Counted from the stretch's first letter, positions 1-8,594 are shown. The stretch is DNA of 64,000 bases from Alkalihalobacterium sp048323755 (GCF_048323755.1 NZ_JBLWFS010000002.1:1-64000); one strand, 5' to 3'. Program-made: numbers and translations. Notes: generated from the sequence alone by a model not told the origin.

Positions 1-143
1 CGTTACAGGGCAGGTTGCCCACGTGTTACTCACCCGTCCGCCGCTAACTTCATAAGAGCAAGCTCTTATGAAGTCCGCTCGACTTGCATGTATTAGGCAC
101 GCCGCCAGCGTTCGTCCTGAGCCAGGATCAAACTCTCCATAAA
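1..143 (-). rRNA. 16S ribosomal RNA, 5' end (partial)
   Basis: The reverse complement carries the universal 16S 5' region, AGAGTTTGATCCTGGCTCAG, followed by the usual GACGAACGCTGGCGGC segment and the first variable region, whose helix shows as GCAAGCTC flanking repeats. By comparison with B. subtilis the mature 5' end is near 143. Only about 140 nt lie in the window; the rest of the rrn operon runs off the left edge. Confidence 0.97.
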
Positions 144-443
144 AGTGTTTGATATAGCTCACTTCCACAGGATGTGGTGGCTTCGATGTTGCAACAGGAC
201 GTTGCGTTCTTAATCGAAGATCATTCATCACTGTGACGTTTTAAAACATTGACGAGATATCATGTATCTCATTTATTTCGCTTGGCTTTTTGTTCAGTTT
301 TCAAAGAACTTTTTTATTATTGCCTCAACAGCAACTTTATTATCATAACAAACTATCAAATAATCGTCAAGGACTTTTTTATTGTTTGTCATCGCGTTAG
401 CAGCGACGAATAATAATATATCACTTTAAAAAACAATATTCAA
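144..443 (-). promoter_or_regulatory. rrn leader and two tandem sigma-A promoters
   Basis: Read on the minus strand, the upstream promoter has -35 TTGAAT (438-443) and -10 TATATT (415-420) with a 17-bp spacer. The downstream promoter has -35 TTGACG (365-370) and -10 TATGAT (342-347), also with 17 bp. The leader then contains the TTTGAAAACTGAACAAA segment (about 280-310) commonly seen before Bacillus rRNA genes. Tandem promoters are normal for Bacillus rrn operons. The remaining 444-588 stretch is AT-rich and shows no gene. Confidence 0.8.
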
Positions 444-588
444 GTGATTTTACAAAAAAATATAAAAAGGTTTTTAAACGTCCCTTGAAATACGTTAATC
501 ATCTATAAGCCGTTAAGTGTCTTACCTTTTTAGTAAACAGTTAAAGTACATTGTAATGAACAATCTACTTTAACTGACTAACTAAAGT

Positions 589-1626
589 TTAACTTAATGA
601 GTTAATTAATTGAAACATTGGAACGAGTATGGATAAAAACATGAGTAGTACAATAACACCAATTATGAAAAACATACTCGGTTGCAAGACCATTACCATT
701 TTCTTTGTCTTTTCTTCAATTGAAACAAATAAATGTTCACTATAATGAAGTAATTCAAGATCTAACGCTGCTCGTTTTTGTCCATGTTCAATAACCAATG
801 GTAATTCATCATTAAAAAAAGGTCTTTGACTTAAAAGGTCTGCTAATCCTTCTCCTTCCTTTAAGCCTTGAATTAACCATGTTGCCTCGTCTTGGAGAAA
901 TAGTATAATGCTTTGGTCTTTAAAAATATTTAACGCTTGAGAAATGGATAAGCCACCTTTAAGTAAACTACTTAACTGAATACAGAAATAGTAAGTAAGC
1001 AATGAAGACACAAACGAGGAGACAAACGGAACTTTAAGGATTAAAGCCATCTTTTTATGAGGAGTAAAGTGGCGGAACTTCGTTATATAATAAGTAAATC
1101 CAAATAAGGAAGCAACTAGTCCCCCTAATAACACAAAGGGAATGCTATTGATCATATGAAGAAATAAAACCGTTACAATTGGTAAATCTACAGACATTGT
1201 ATCAAATAAGTTTTTAAAGTGAGGAAATAAAAAAGTCACCATGACTGTCATAACAATTAACAGTAACCAAATTAGGAATAAAGGATACATTAGTAATTTT
1301 CCTAACTTCTCTTTTATTTGTTCTTGTTTTAAATAGAGCTTTCCGGCTTCGATTAGACCCGTTGATAGACTTCCTATCTGCTCTGAAAAGTAGATAAAAG
1401 AACTAATATCATTCGGTAACTTTAAGCCTTCAAGTGCCTTATATAAGGCTTGTCCTTCCTTTAAGAGCTTCAGCACTTCAAAAATTTTTAATTTTACGGG
1501 TTCTTTTTGAGATAACTGAAGAAGTTCTAGTCCTTCTGACAGGCTATATCCTTGCTCTAACAAATAACCTAATCGTTGAAGAATTTCTGCTTTCTTTATT
1601 CCATTTAAATACTTGCCCCATCTCAC
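589..1626 (-). CDS. comGB: competence pseudopilus membrane protein ComGB
   Basis: Polytopic inner-membrane platform protein of the competence pseudopilus (GspF/PilC family, T2SSF domain). It works with the ComGA ATPase to assemble the DNA-uptake pseudopilus. Residues 1-110 form the first cytoplasmic T2SSF domain, hydrophobic segments follow at about 113-135 and 150-180, a second T2SSF domain lies around 205-310, and a last membrane helix lies near 315-340. At 345 aa it is close to the B. subtilis length, so it looks complete. Translation probably starts at GTG 1626, preceded by GGTGA, which puts its first 83 nt inside the end of comGA in another frame. No comGC follows: the next feature in the reading direction is the rRNA operon. 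Confidence 0.9.
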   Translation of the reverse strand: MRWGKYLNGIKKAEILQRLGYLLEQGYSLSEGLELLQLSQKEPVKLKIFEVLKLLKEGQALYKALEGLKLPNDISSFIYFSEQIGSLSTGLIEAGKLYLKQEQIKEKLGKLLMYPLFLIWLLLIVMTVMVTFLFPHFKNLFDTMSVDLPIVTVLFLHMINSIPFVLLGGLVASLFGFTYYITKFRHFTPHKKMALILKVPFVSSFVSSLLTYYFCIQLSSLLKGGLSISQALNIFKDQSIILFLQDEATWLIQGLKEGEGLADLLSQRPFFNDELPLVIEHGQKRAALDLELLHYSEHLFVSIEEKTKKMVMVLQPSMFFIIGVIVLLMFLSILVPMFQLINSLS

Positions 1627-2686
1627 TCATTTCACCATACCTCTCTAAAGAACGTTGTGTTATAAATCCAAGCGCATAAGCTTTAATTAATTGATTTTGT
1701 AACGTTCTAATAGATATTGAAAAAGGTTGATTGTGAAAAATCTTATATTTAGCATTAATCAAATTGGACCCAAGCAACATTTCGTAAACTGCTGTAATTT
1801 TGTGGTTTTTTATTTTGTCACAATAACTTGAACAATTATCTCCACATAATGGGCACTTTCGTACAACTAACCTTTGTGTGACTACACCTACCAACGTTTG
1901 TTCAATATCATGTTTCGGTATGTCTAATTCTAATAATCGATTGATGGCACTAATCGTATCAGTGGTATGCATCGTTGTAAGAACAAGATGTCCTGTCATA
2001 GCTGAACGAACAGCTAACTGTGCCGTCACTTGGTCTCTAATCTCCCCAACCATGATAATATCAGGGTCGTGCCTAAGTATTGCTTTCAAACCTTCCTCAT
2101 ACGTTATTCCTGCCTTATCATTTATTTCCAATTGTATTAAACCTTCTGTTCGTTTTTCGACAGGGTCCTCCAACGTAACTATATTTATTGGGTTAGCTTG
2201 TTTTGCTGCTAACATCATCGAATATAACGTAGTTGTTTTTCCTGATCCTGTTGGCCCCGTAATGATAATAAGGCCACTTCTTTTTTTAGTCAGTTGTTTT
2301 AAAAACAATGAATCTTTAGGAAATAAAGGGAGTTGTTCAAGGGCTAAAGTTTCATCTTGGGGAAGAAGTCTTATTACTAAGCTTTCTTGAAATGGCGTGG
2401 GAATTGTGGAAAGGCGGAGGCTGATACGTCTAGATTGAAATATAAATTCTAGGGAACCATTTTGGGGTTTTCTTTTCTCTCCTATATCCATAGCAGCAGA
2501 AAACTTAAAATGACTTATGAGTTTTTCACAAACTTTCACTGATATTTTTTCGAAAAACTGTAAGTTTTGGTGAATTCTTAAATAAATATAAGCATCCACT
2601 CTGTTTGGCACTATATGAATATCACTTGCCTTTCTTCTTGCAGCTTCATTTAATATATAGGTACTTTTATGTTCGATTTCCTCCAT
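1544..2686 (-). CDS. comGA: competence traffic ATPase ComGA
   Basis: Secretion-type ATPase (GspE/PilB family) that powers competence pseudopilus assembly at the cytoplasmic face of the membrane. Walker A is GPTGSGKTT (about residues 142-150), the Asp box region is TLEDPVE, and the Walker B/His-box stretch is HDPDIIMVGEIRD. A Cys cluster CPLCGDNC near residue 280 corresponds to the family's zinc site. The start ATG at 2686 has an ideal SD, AAAGGAGGTG. The protein is 380 aa against about 356 in B. subtilis; the extra C-terminal residues come from reading past the usual end and overlapping comGB by 83 nt. A ComK site was not convincingly seen upstream. Confidence 0.93.
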   Translation of the reverse strand: MEEIEHKSTYILNEAARRKASDIHIVPNRVDAYIYLRIHQNLQFFEKISVKVCEKLISHFKFSAAMDIGEKRKPQNGSLEFIFQSRRISLRLSTIPTPFQESLVIRLLPQDETLALEQLPLFPKDSLFLKQLTKKRSGLIIITGPTGSGKTTTLYSMMLAAKQANPINIVTLEDPVEKRTEGLIQLEINDKAGITYEEGLKAILRHDPDIIMVGEIRDQVTAQLAVRSAMTGHLVLTTMHTTDTISAINRLLELDIPKHDIEQTLVGVVTQRLVVRKCPLCGDNCSSYCDKIKNHKITAVYEMLLGSNLINAKYKIFHNQPFSISIRTLQNQLIKAYALGFITQRSLERYGEMSEMGQVFKWNKESRNSSTIRLFVRARI

Positions 2687-2819
2687 ATTTCTTCACCTCC
2701 TTTGATCCTTTAATTTTTACAATACTATTGAATTTACAGTATTGAAAGTTAATTTTTTATAAAAAAATTGTATATTTCATTTCGTTCCGTACATAATAAT
2801 TACTGTCAACCGGTCGCGG

Positions 2820-2891
2820 TGGGCTATAGCCAAGTGGTAAGGCAACGGACTTTGACTTCGTCATGCGCAGGTTCGAATCCTGCTAGCCCAG
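2820..2891 (+). tRNA. tRNA-Gln (UUG)
   Basis: Acceptor arms TGGGCTA and TAGCCCA pair. The anticodon loop CTTTGAC carries TTG, and the T arm is GCAGG-TTCGAAT-CCTGC. CCA is not encoded. The gene is transcribed opposite to the flanking genes and has its own terminator just downstream. Confidence 0.95.
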
Positions 2892-2902
2892 CCATACATA
2901 AG

Positions 2903-2940
2903 AAAACACCTCTTAAATCAAAAGATTTGGAGGTGTTTTT
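2903..2940 (+). terminator. terminator after tRNA-Gln, probably bidirectional
   Basis: AAAACACCTC pairs with GAGGTGTTTT, with an inner AAATC/GATTT helix, and is followed by a T run. It also lies just past the stop codon of the minus-strand gene that ends at 2946, so it could serve both. Confidence 0.85.
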
Positions 2941-2945
2941 CATGC

Positions 2946-4031
2946 TTATTTCTCATTTTCAGTAACGCTTTTCTCATCTAACCTCTTATTAACCGACGCT
3001 AATTTCCCTTCAAGTGATGATGCTTTATCGCGACGATCATCAATCCGGATATTGGTAGCCACCCTTTGAACACCCGCTTCAAAAGGAACTTCATGAATCG
3101 CTTGAATTACTTCAAAAAGTACAGGTAATTCTCCTTCAATAAGAGTACTCATTGGTGTTAGTTGATATTTAATTTTATTCCCATACTTTTCAAGAACACG
3201 GTGTATATCAGCCACGTAATGACTTACACTTGGTGAGTCTGTACCAATTGGAATAATAGTTACATCTACTATAGCCACTTTTTTCTCCTCCTTCTTTACA
3301 ATCCTTTTTTCCTTAATAAGATCAGGAAATTCTTGCATTGCCAATTTTCGATACGAACGGATTGCTGTCAGTAAGTGAACTCGTTCAGGCTCAGTCGTTG
3401 TAATATGCTTTTGTAGAAAATAAGATACAACTATAACATATCTCCTTACAATTCGCATAAACCTTTTATTGAATGTTCGATTGATAAGAATAACAACGAC
3501 AAGCGCACTATATGAAGCCCACATAAGAGCCTGTGCTCCTGTAAAAAAAGGAATTAATAATAACCAAAGTAATCCTACCGAGCTAAAATAAATGACAACA
3601 GTATTTGTTGAACAGTAGGGATTAGTTATCGCAGCTTTTCGAATTTGATAAAGTCGTGACTGCTTTATTATCCCTCGAGCACTAAAGACTTTATGTTCTG
3701 CCCCATGGTATTTTTTTAATGTTGTCGGAAACATAAAATGTGTTCCAAACATATAATAAAATAAAAAATAATACGGTAAACCTCTCCAAGTTATAACATC
3801 CAGAAAGGTAATTAAGATTTTAGGTAGAAATATTAGTGCCATAAAAACAATGGTTAAACATTTAAATATCCAAGGCAAAGATGTAAATACTTGTCTAGAC
3901 ATTAGAAATATAGTCGTAAGGTTAAGCGGTTTTACCCAATCGGATATCCTACCTTTGTTGTTATAAGCACAAGCTACATATTCTTTTCCAATAAAGAAGA
4001 TCCCATTTTGATAGGACAAACCTTTAATCAT
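2946..4031 (-). CDS. DUF1385 (YqhQ-like) membrane protein fused to a YqgV/MTH1187 thiamine-binding domain
   Basis: Two families are joined in one 361-aa frame. Residues 1 to about 240 resemble DUF1385/YqhQ membrane proteins: hydrophobic helices near 55-75 and 160-195 and the family signature YHGAEHK at about 115. The first DUF1385 motif (GGQAVIEGVMMR in typical members) is not recognisable, so this half is divergent. Residues from about 255 to the end match the MTH1187/YqgV family (VAIVDVTIIPIGT..., MSTLIEGE, HEVPFEAGVQRV), small proteins reported to bind thiamine. I chose ATG 4031, with AAAGGATTGG upstream, over the longer frame, whose first residues would overlap the upstream gene. It sits next to the thiamine operon. 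The cellular role of the fusion is unknown. Confidence 0.75.
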   Translation of the reverse strand: MIKGLSYQNGIFFIGKEYVACAYNNKGRISDWVKPLNLTTIFLMSRQVFTSLPWIFKCLTIVFMALIFLPKILITFLDVITWRGLPYYFLFYYMFGTHFMFPTTLKKYHGAEHKVFSARGIIKQSRLYQIRKAAITNPYCSTNTVVIYFSSVGLLWLLLIPFFTGAQALMWASYSALVVVILINRTFNKRFMRIVRRYVIVVSYFLQKHITTTEPERVHLLTAIRSYRKLAMQEFPDLIKEKRIVKKEEKKVAIVDVTIIPIGTDSPSVSHYVADIHRVLEKYGNKIKYQLTPMSTLIEGELPVLFEVIQAIHEVPFEAGVQRVATNIRIDDRRDKASSLEGKLASVNKRLDEKSVTENEK

Positions 4032-4047
4032 GTTGTCCAATCCTTTC

Positions 4048-4638
4048 TCATTGTGTTGGAATAGTCGTAAAACGCTCGATAATCCAATGCTCAATATCAA
4101 CATTTTCTTTTGATAAACGAGCATGATCAAATGAGAAGCCCTCATGTTCCTCCCATGTATGGAGATAGCTAATCGAAACCTCGTTCCCAGAATACAACTT
4201 ACTATCTAATTCAATCTCAAATGAACCTTTATTCCCATAGCCGATGTGTTCTTGCACTTCATTTGGAAACTCAAAAATAATACCGTCAAGAACTAAAGTT
4301 CCTTCGGTTTCAAAAATGACTTGTTCACCGTGTAATAATTGTAGTGCTGAACCGCTAATCAATTGAGGGTCGAATGAATCTTGTTCTTCTTCAACAAATT
4401 TCACTCCAATATAATCATGACCAAGCATCCCGTCAACAGGCATTTCTTTCCAATCCCAATAACCAGTGATAGTATGCTTACTACCGTGTGAATCAGCCTC
4501 TACAACAAAAGAAACGACAGTGTCTAATTCTTCATTTGTGAGTTGACCAGACGTATTTAAATAATGATAACCTCCATAAAAAATAAATCCCATTAATAGG
4601 AGCGGTAATATGATAACAGCAGCATTCCCTCTAAACAT
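4048..4638 (-). CDS. membrane-anchored protein of unknown function
   Basis: I do not recognise a family. The protein (196 aa) has one N-terminal hydrophobic helix (about residues 8-26) and then an acidic, beta-rich extracytoplasmic domain with many Glu/Asp residues. ATG 4638 has a strong SD (AAGGTGG, 6 nt away), better than the in-frame ATG at 4656. It ends 16 bp before the DUF1385-YqgV fusion gene, so the two are probably co-transcribed. It could be an envelope partner of that membrane protein; this is inference from position only. Confidence 0.7.
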   Translation of the reverse strand: MFRGNAAVIILPLLLMGFIFYGGYHYLNTSGQLTNEELDTVVSFVVEADSHGSKHTITGYWDWKEMPVDGMLGHDYIGVKFVEEEQDSFDPQLISGSALQLLHGEQVIFETEGTLVLDGIIFEFPNEVQEHIGYGNKGSFEIELDSKLYSGNEVSISYLHTWEEHEGFSFDHARLSKENVDIEHWIIERFTTIPTQ

Positions 4639-4714
4639 AAACAACCACCTTAACATTAATATATACCCTGTTATTGTCTCTAAGTTTTTATTATTTGTCT
4701 ATTGTTTCCTAAGA

Positions 4715-4756
4715 ATTTTAAAGGCTGACCACGGATATCCTCCTGATCAGCCTTAA
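4715..4756 (-). terminator. terminator of the thi operon
   Basis: AAGGCTGA (4721-4728) pairs with TCAGCCTT (4747-4754), and an inner GG...CC helix extends it. On the minus strand it is followed by TTTAAAATT. It lies directly after the thiD stop codon. Confidence 0.7.
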
Positions 4757-4757
4757 G

Positions 4758-5555
4758 TTATTTATTTAATCGATACGCAGCATGATTAGTTGGGCCAATT
4801 CCTTTGCCGATCGATAAAGAATGAGCAATTGCTGCACTGATAAATTGTTTTGCAGTTTTCACAGCAACTGTTATTTCATCGCCTTTGGCAAGTTGGGCTG
4901 CAATAGCGGCTGCAAATGTACACCCTGTTCCATGAGTATTTTTCGTACTCACCCGTTCCGCTTCTAAAAGAGTAATATTTTCTCCATCGTACAAGATATC
5001 CGTAGATTTCTCATCCCCTTGTAAATGCCCACCTTTTAATACAACGTACTTCGGTCCGAGTTCATGTAACTTTTTAGCAGCGCTCTCCATTCCTTCTAAC
5101 GTTGTCATTTCATCAACACCTAATATTTTAGCCGCTTCAGGTAGATTAGGTGTAATAACAGTTGCTAGCGGAAGCAGCTTAGTAACAAGAGCTTCGACTG
5201 CGGCATCTTGTAATAAGGATGCACCGCCTTTTGCAATCATTACAGGATCTACTACAATGTTGTTTACATGGTAATGTTCTAGCTTATGTGCAACAAGCTC
5301 AATAATTTCAGCCGAAAATAACATTCCTGTTTTAACTGAATCTGTACCCATATCAGATAGTACAGCATCAAGTTGGGCCTCTATAGCGGCTATAGATTGT
5401 GGAAACACCCCATGCACACCTAATGTATTTTGCGCGGTTATCGCTGTAATTACGCTAGTACCAAATGCACCTAATTCTTGAAATGTCTTTAAATCAGCTT
5501 GTATGCCCGCTCCGCCACCACTGTCGGAGCCTGCTATTGTTAGTGCAATGTTCAT
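4758..5555 (-). CDS. thiD: hydroxymethylpyrimidine / phosphomethylpyrimidine kinase
   Basis: Phosphorylates HMP and then HMP-P to HMP-PP for thiamine synthesis (ribokinase fold, ThiD family). The N-terminal motif ALTIAGSDSGGGAGIQADLK binds the pyrimidine, and KNTHGTGCTFAAAIAA near residue 205 is the anion-hole/ATP signature with the catalytic Asp position replaced by the usual GTGC pattern. The length of 265 aa is typical. ATG 5555 is preceded by GGAAGGTG; the earlier GTG is too close to the SD. It is the last gene of the thiE-thiS-thiG-thiO-thiD cluster. Confidence 0.94.
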   Translation of the reverse strand: MNIALTIAGSDSGGGAGIQADLKTFQELGAFGTSVITAITAQNTLGVHGVFPQSIAAIEAQLDAVLSDMGTDSVKTGMLFSAEIIELVAHKLEHYHVNNIVVDPVMIAKGGASLLQDAAVEALVTKLLPLATVITPNLPEAAKILGVDEMTTLEGMESAAKKLHELGPKYVVLKGGHLQGDEKSTDILYDGENITLLEAERVSTKNTHGTGCTFAAAIAAQLAKGDEITVAVKTAKQFISAAIAHSLSIGKGIGPTNHAAYRLNK

Positions 5556-5590
5556 CACTTTTCACCTTCCTAGATTGTTGTCTCCCGTTT

Positions 5591-6700
5591 TTAACTAAAT
5601 CGCTCTGGAGAAAACGAATTCAGCGGTACAATCTCCTGTTTTTTATCAAGAAGATCCGCAACGATATGAGCAGTTACTGGGCTTAATAGTATTCCATTCC
5701 GGTAATGTCCAGCCGCAAAAATAATCTCTGGTGTATTCGATAACGGACCGATTAAAGGATAACCATCTTGTGTAGCTGGCCTTAAACCAGCCCACGTATG
5801 AAACGGTACTTCACCCTCAAGAAACGGCAACACGTTCTTATTCCAATTCGTTAATCTACGAATACCTTTTTCAGTCACCGTTGTATTAAATCCAGCAATA
5901 TCTTCCGACGCCCCATTAACAAGCGTACCATTAGCTTTAGGAACTAAATACCCTTGACTTGTATAAATGATATGGTTCACTTTTCCTACTGGGATATTGT
6001 AGGCACATATCTGACCTCTAATCGGATACACTGGAATGTTCAAGTCCAATACGGTTTCTAATTCTTTTGCCCAGGCACCATTACTAACTACTAAGCGGTC
6101 ACCCAAAAATGTTCGTCCATCTTTTGCAACCATCGTTATTTCAGACTGCCAACTATGCAATGTAACTTCTTCAAGGTAATCATAAATCTTTACACCTAAT
6201 TTACGACAGCCCTCCTCTAAAGCTTTTACATAATCTGGTGCATATACATGACTCTCTTCAGGATAATACATCGCCGCAATCATATCTTTGGAAAGTTCTT
6301 TTTCTAATTTAAATAAGTCCTCACCATATAGAATTTCTGCTTTAGCGCCAAACTGTCCTTGCCACTGCTGTCTCGTTTCAAGCGCTAAAAGATCTGCTTC
6401 ATGATAAACACAATGTAAACTTCCTGAGTTCGTGTATTCAAAATCCATTCCCGAAACTTCTTTTACATCTTTTTGCCATTTCGGATATAGTTTTAAGCTC
6501 TCAAGACAAAGTCTAAAAAAATCATCAGGGTCTTCGCCTATCTCAGAAAATGGAGCAAGCATTCCAGCTGCTGCTCCTGAAGCCTGTCCACCACAAGCTA
6601 CCTTTTCTAAAACAACCACTTCATGTCCACGTCTTTGACATTCAAAAGCAGTTGCAAGTCCGATAATACCCCCACCTAGTACAACAATCCGTTCTCCCAT
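5591..6700 (-). CDS. thiO: glycine oxidase ThiO
   Basis: FAD-dependent oxidase that converts glycine to iminoglycine (dehydroglycine), the C-N donor used by ThiG for the thiazole ring. The Rossmann FAD motif VVLGGGIIGLATA is at the N terminus, the GQASGAAAGMLAPF segment follows, and the C-terminal GHYRNGILLSP is the DAO-family FAD-binding signature. It is 369 aa, the usual size. Start ATG 6700 has a modest SD (GAAAGAG). It lies 14 bp after thiG and 32 bp before the thiD stretch, inside one operon. Confidence 0.93.
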   Translation of the reverse strand: MGERIVVLGGGIIGLATAFECQRRGHEVVVLEKVACGGQASGAAAGMLAPFSEIGEDPDDFFRLCLESLKLYPKWQKDVKEVSGMDFEYTNSGSLHCVYHEADLLALETRQQWQGQFGAKAEILYGEDLFKLEKELSKDMIAAMYYPEESHVYAPDYVKALEEGCRKLGVKIYDYLEEVTLHSWQSEITMVAKDGRTFLGDRLVVSNGAWAKELETVLDLNIPVYPIRGQICAYNIPVGKVNHIIYTSQGYLVPKANGTLVNGASEDIAGFNTTVTEKGIRRLTNWNKNVLPFLEGEVPFHTWAGLRPATQDGYPLIGPLSNTPEIIFAAGHYRNGILLSPVTAHIVADLLDKKQEIVPLNSFSPERFS

Positions 6701-6714
6701 TTGCATCACTCTTT

Positions 6715-7500
6715 CTATTTCAAGATCAATGACTCGTAGGCGCTGCTTGCTGTTGCATAGCGTTTTTGCGGAATTCGACCAGCTAAATAGGACATTCGAC
6801 CAGCTTCAATAGCATATCGCATTGCAGTCGCCATCTTAACTGGATCCTTTGCTTTTGCAACAGGTGTATTCATTAATACACCGTCAACACCAAGTTCCAT
6901 CGCTTGAACAATATCTTTCGCAGAGCCTAGCCCAGCATCTACAATAATCGGTACATTAGCCTCTTCAACGATTAACGATATATTATAAGGGTTTAAAATT
7001 CCTAGCCCTGTTCCAATTGGTGCACCACCAGGCATAACAGCCGCAGCACCCGCTTCCTCTAATCTTTTACATAATACAGGATCATCTGAAGTATAAGGAA
7101 GGACAACAAATCCTTCGTTGGCAAGAACTTCTGTTGCCTTTAAAGTTTCAATTGGATCAGGTAGTAATGTTTTCTCATTGACACTGATCTCAATCTTAAT
7201 CCAGTCACTTAGACCACTTGCTTTTGCTAAACGCGCAATACGTATCGCCTCTTCAGCTGTTTTCGCTCCTGATGTATTAGGCAAGTACGTAAATGTTTGT
7301 CCTTCTAAATGTTGTAATATTGCATCTTCATCAGGTGCTTCTAAATTAACTCGCCTAATCGCAAACGTCAGTACTTCTGAACCGGATGCTTTAATCGCCT
7401 CATTTTGTACAAAAGGATTAGGATAACGTCCTGTTCCAATAAAAAATCGAGAAGATAACTCTTTTCCACCGATGATTAATTTGTCTTTGCTGTTGTTCAT
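6715..7500 (-). CDS. thiG: thiazole synthase ThiG
   Basis: Builds the thiazole phosphate from deoxyxylulose phosphate, iminoglycine and ThiS thiocarboxylate. The TIM-barrel protein shows GGKELSSRFFIGTGRYPN at the start, PYTSDDPVLCKRLEEAGAAAVMPGGAPIG in the middle and the phosphate-binding IIVDAGLGSAKD followed by GVLMNTPVAKAKDP. The start is ATG 7500, with GGAGGAGGAT nine nt upstream; a longer frame exists but would overlap thiS. 261 aa. Confidence 0.95.
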   Translation of the reverse strand: MNNSKDKLIIGGKELSSRFFIGTGRYPNPFVQNEAIKASGSEVLTFAIRRVNLEAPDEDAILQHLEGQTFTYLPNTSGAKTAEEAIRIARLAKASGLSDWIKIEISVNEKTLLPDPIETLKATEVLANEGFVVLPYTSDDPVLCKRLEEAGAAAVMPGGAPIGTGLGILNPYNISLIVEEANVPIIVDAGLGSAKDIVQAMELGVDGVLMNTPVAKAKDPVKMATAMRYAIEAGRMSYLAGRIPQKRYATASSAYESLILK

Positions 7501-7504
7501 ATGA

Positions 7505-7702
7505 TCATCCTCCTCCAACAAAATGGACTAACTCAATTTTCATTCCTGACTCAACGACGGTAGTCTCCCAGTTACTTCGATCAATGATTTCTCCATTCAC
7601 TTCAGTAACAACTAAATTTTGTTCAAGCCCATAATGTTTAACAATTTCTGCTAGTGTACTTACTTCTAATTCTACCGTTTCACCATTCACATAAAGTTCC
7701 AT
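7505..7702 (-). CDS. thiS: sulfur carrier protein ThiS
   Basis: Small ubiquitin-like carrier (65 aa) whose C-terminal Gly-Gly is adenylated and thiocarboxylated to feed sulfur to ThiG. The C terminus HFVGGG has the required di-glycine. It overlaps the thiE stop by one base and ends four bases before thiG, so translation is probably coupled. The operon has no thiF; see the ThiF/MoeB gene at 21513-22523. Confidence 0.94.
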   Translation of the reverse strand: MELYVNGETVELEVSTLAEIVKHYGLEQNLVVTEVNGEIIDRSNWETTVVESGMKIELVHFVGGG

Positions 7703-8334
7703 TATGATTTCACCTTTTGGTTAATTTTTTCAATAAACTGTTGACATACAGATGAAACATCTTCTGCCCCTACAATTTCACTAATCGCACAAATACGTGC
7801 AGCCCCTGCCTCTATCACTTGATCGACGTTATGAAGCTTAATTCCACCAATAGCTACAAAAGGTATCGTAATTTCCTTTACTACTTGACGAATATAGTCC
7901 GTCGTAACGGGGTCCACTACATCTACTTTACTGTTTGTATGAAAAATCGGTCCTACCCCAATATAATCAGCACCCGCTCGTTCAGCTTCCCGAGCCTCTT
8001 CAATCGCATGGGTAGAAAGGCCAATAATCTTGTTCTCTCCAACGATTTTTCTTGCCTCTTCTATCGGTAAATCATCTTGCCCAATATGAATTCCATCGGC
8101 ATCCACAGCGAGCGCTACATCAATATGATCGTTTACAATAAATGTTACCCCATATTTTTGGGTTAACTCTCGTAATTGCTTTGCTTTTTCAAAAACAACC
8201 TTTTTTGAATTTGTTTTATCGCGTAATTGTATAATGTCTGATCCACCTATAATAGCTTGTTCCATTACCGTTACTAAATCCCGATCCGGGTGAAATTCTT
8301 CACCAGTAATCGTATAAAGTTTAAAATCTTTCAT
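7702..8334 (-). CDS. thiE: thiamine-phosphate synthase ThiE
   Basis: Joins HMP-PP and thiazole phosphate to thiamine phosphate. The TIM-barrel motifs IQLRDKT, FIVNDHIDVALAVDADGIHIGQDD and IGLSTHAIEEA with YIGVGPIF are all present. ATG 8334 follows GAAAGGAGAC and gives a typical 210-aa protein; the frame runs further upstream but would read into the riboswitch leader. First gene of the thi operon, controlled by the TPP riboswitch just upstream. Confidence 0.95.
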   Translation of the reverse strand: MKDFKLYTITGEEFHPDRDLVTVMEQAIIGGSDIIQLRDKTNSKKVVFEKAKQLRELTQKYGVTFIVNDHIDVALAVDADGIHIGQDDLPIEEARKIVGENKIIGLSTHAIEEAREAERAGADYIGVGPIFHTNSKVDVVDPVTTDYIRQVVKEITIPFVAIGGIKLHNVDQVIEAGAARICAISEIVGAEDVSSVCQQFIEKINQKVKS

Positions 8335-8446
8335 TTCTTGATGTCTCCTTTCACTGTTTAAAGTATTATGTCTTTGTAAATTAACAGATCTACTTTGCTT
8401 AAGACAAAGCAAAATTATCAATACCGCAGAAACGCTTTTAAAACAC

Positions 8447-8485
8447 ACTAAAAATAAAACCGCAATCCAACGACGGATTACGGTT
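8447..8485 (-). terminator. riboswitch-controlled attenuator before thiE
   Basis: On the minus strand AACCGTAATCC pairs with GGATTGCGGTT (one G-U) and is followed by TTTATTTTT. It stands between the TPP aptamer and the thiE SD, the position of a transcription-attenuating expression platform. Confidence 0.85.
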
Positions 8486-8512
8486 AGATATTGATGTCTA
8501 ATCAATTCTTCG

Positions 8513-8594
8513 ACTTTCCTACGCTGGGATTACCAGATCAGGTTCGAGGGTAAAAGAATGTCCTTTTTCTCAGCCTGGTTACAGGCACCCCTAG
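8513..8594 (-). promoter_or_regulatory. TPP riboswitch (thi box)
   Basis: The minus strand reads CTAGGGGTGCC, then GGCTGAGA, ACCCTCGAACCTGATCTGG and TAATCCCAGCGTAGG, the conserved segments of the thi-box aptamer. It precedes thiE and is followed by a terminator hairpin, so TPP binding would stop transcription of the whole thiE-S-G-O-D operon. Confidence 0.96.

Noticed and set aside
1878..2390. 170-aa open frame on the plus strand inside comGA
   Set aside because: Antisense to strongly conserved comGA motifs; composition is typical of a shadow frame.
2694..2780. ComK boxes before comGA
   Set aside because: Only one weak AAAA-N5-TTTC-like half-site was seen; not enough to call.
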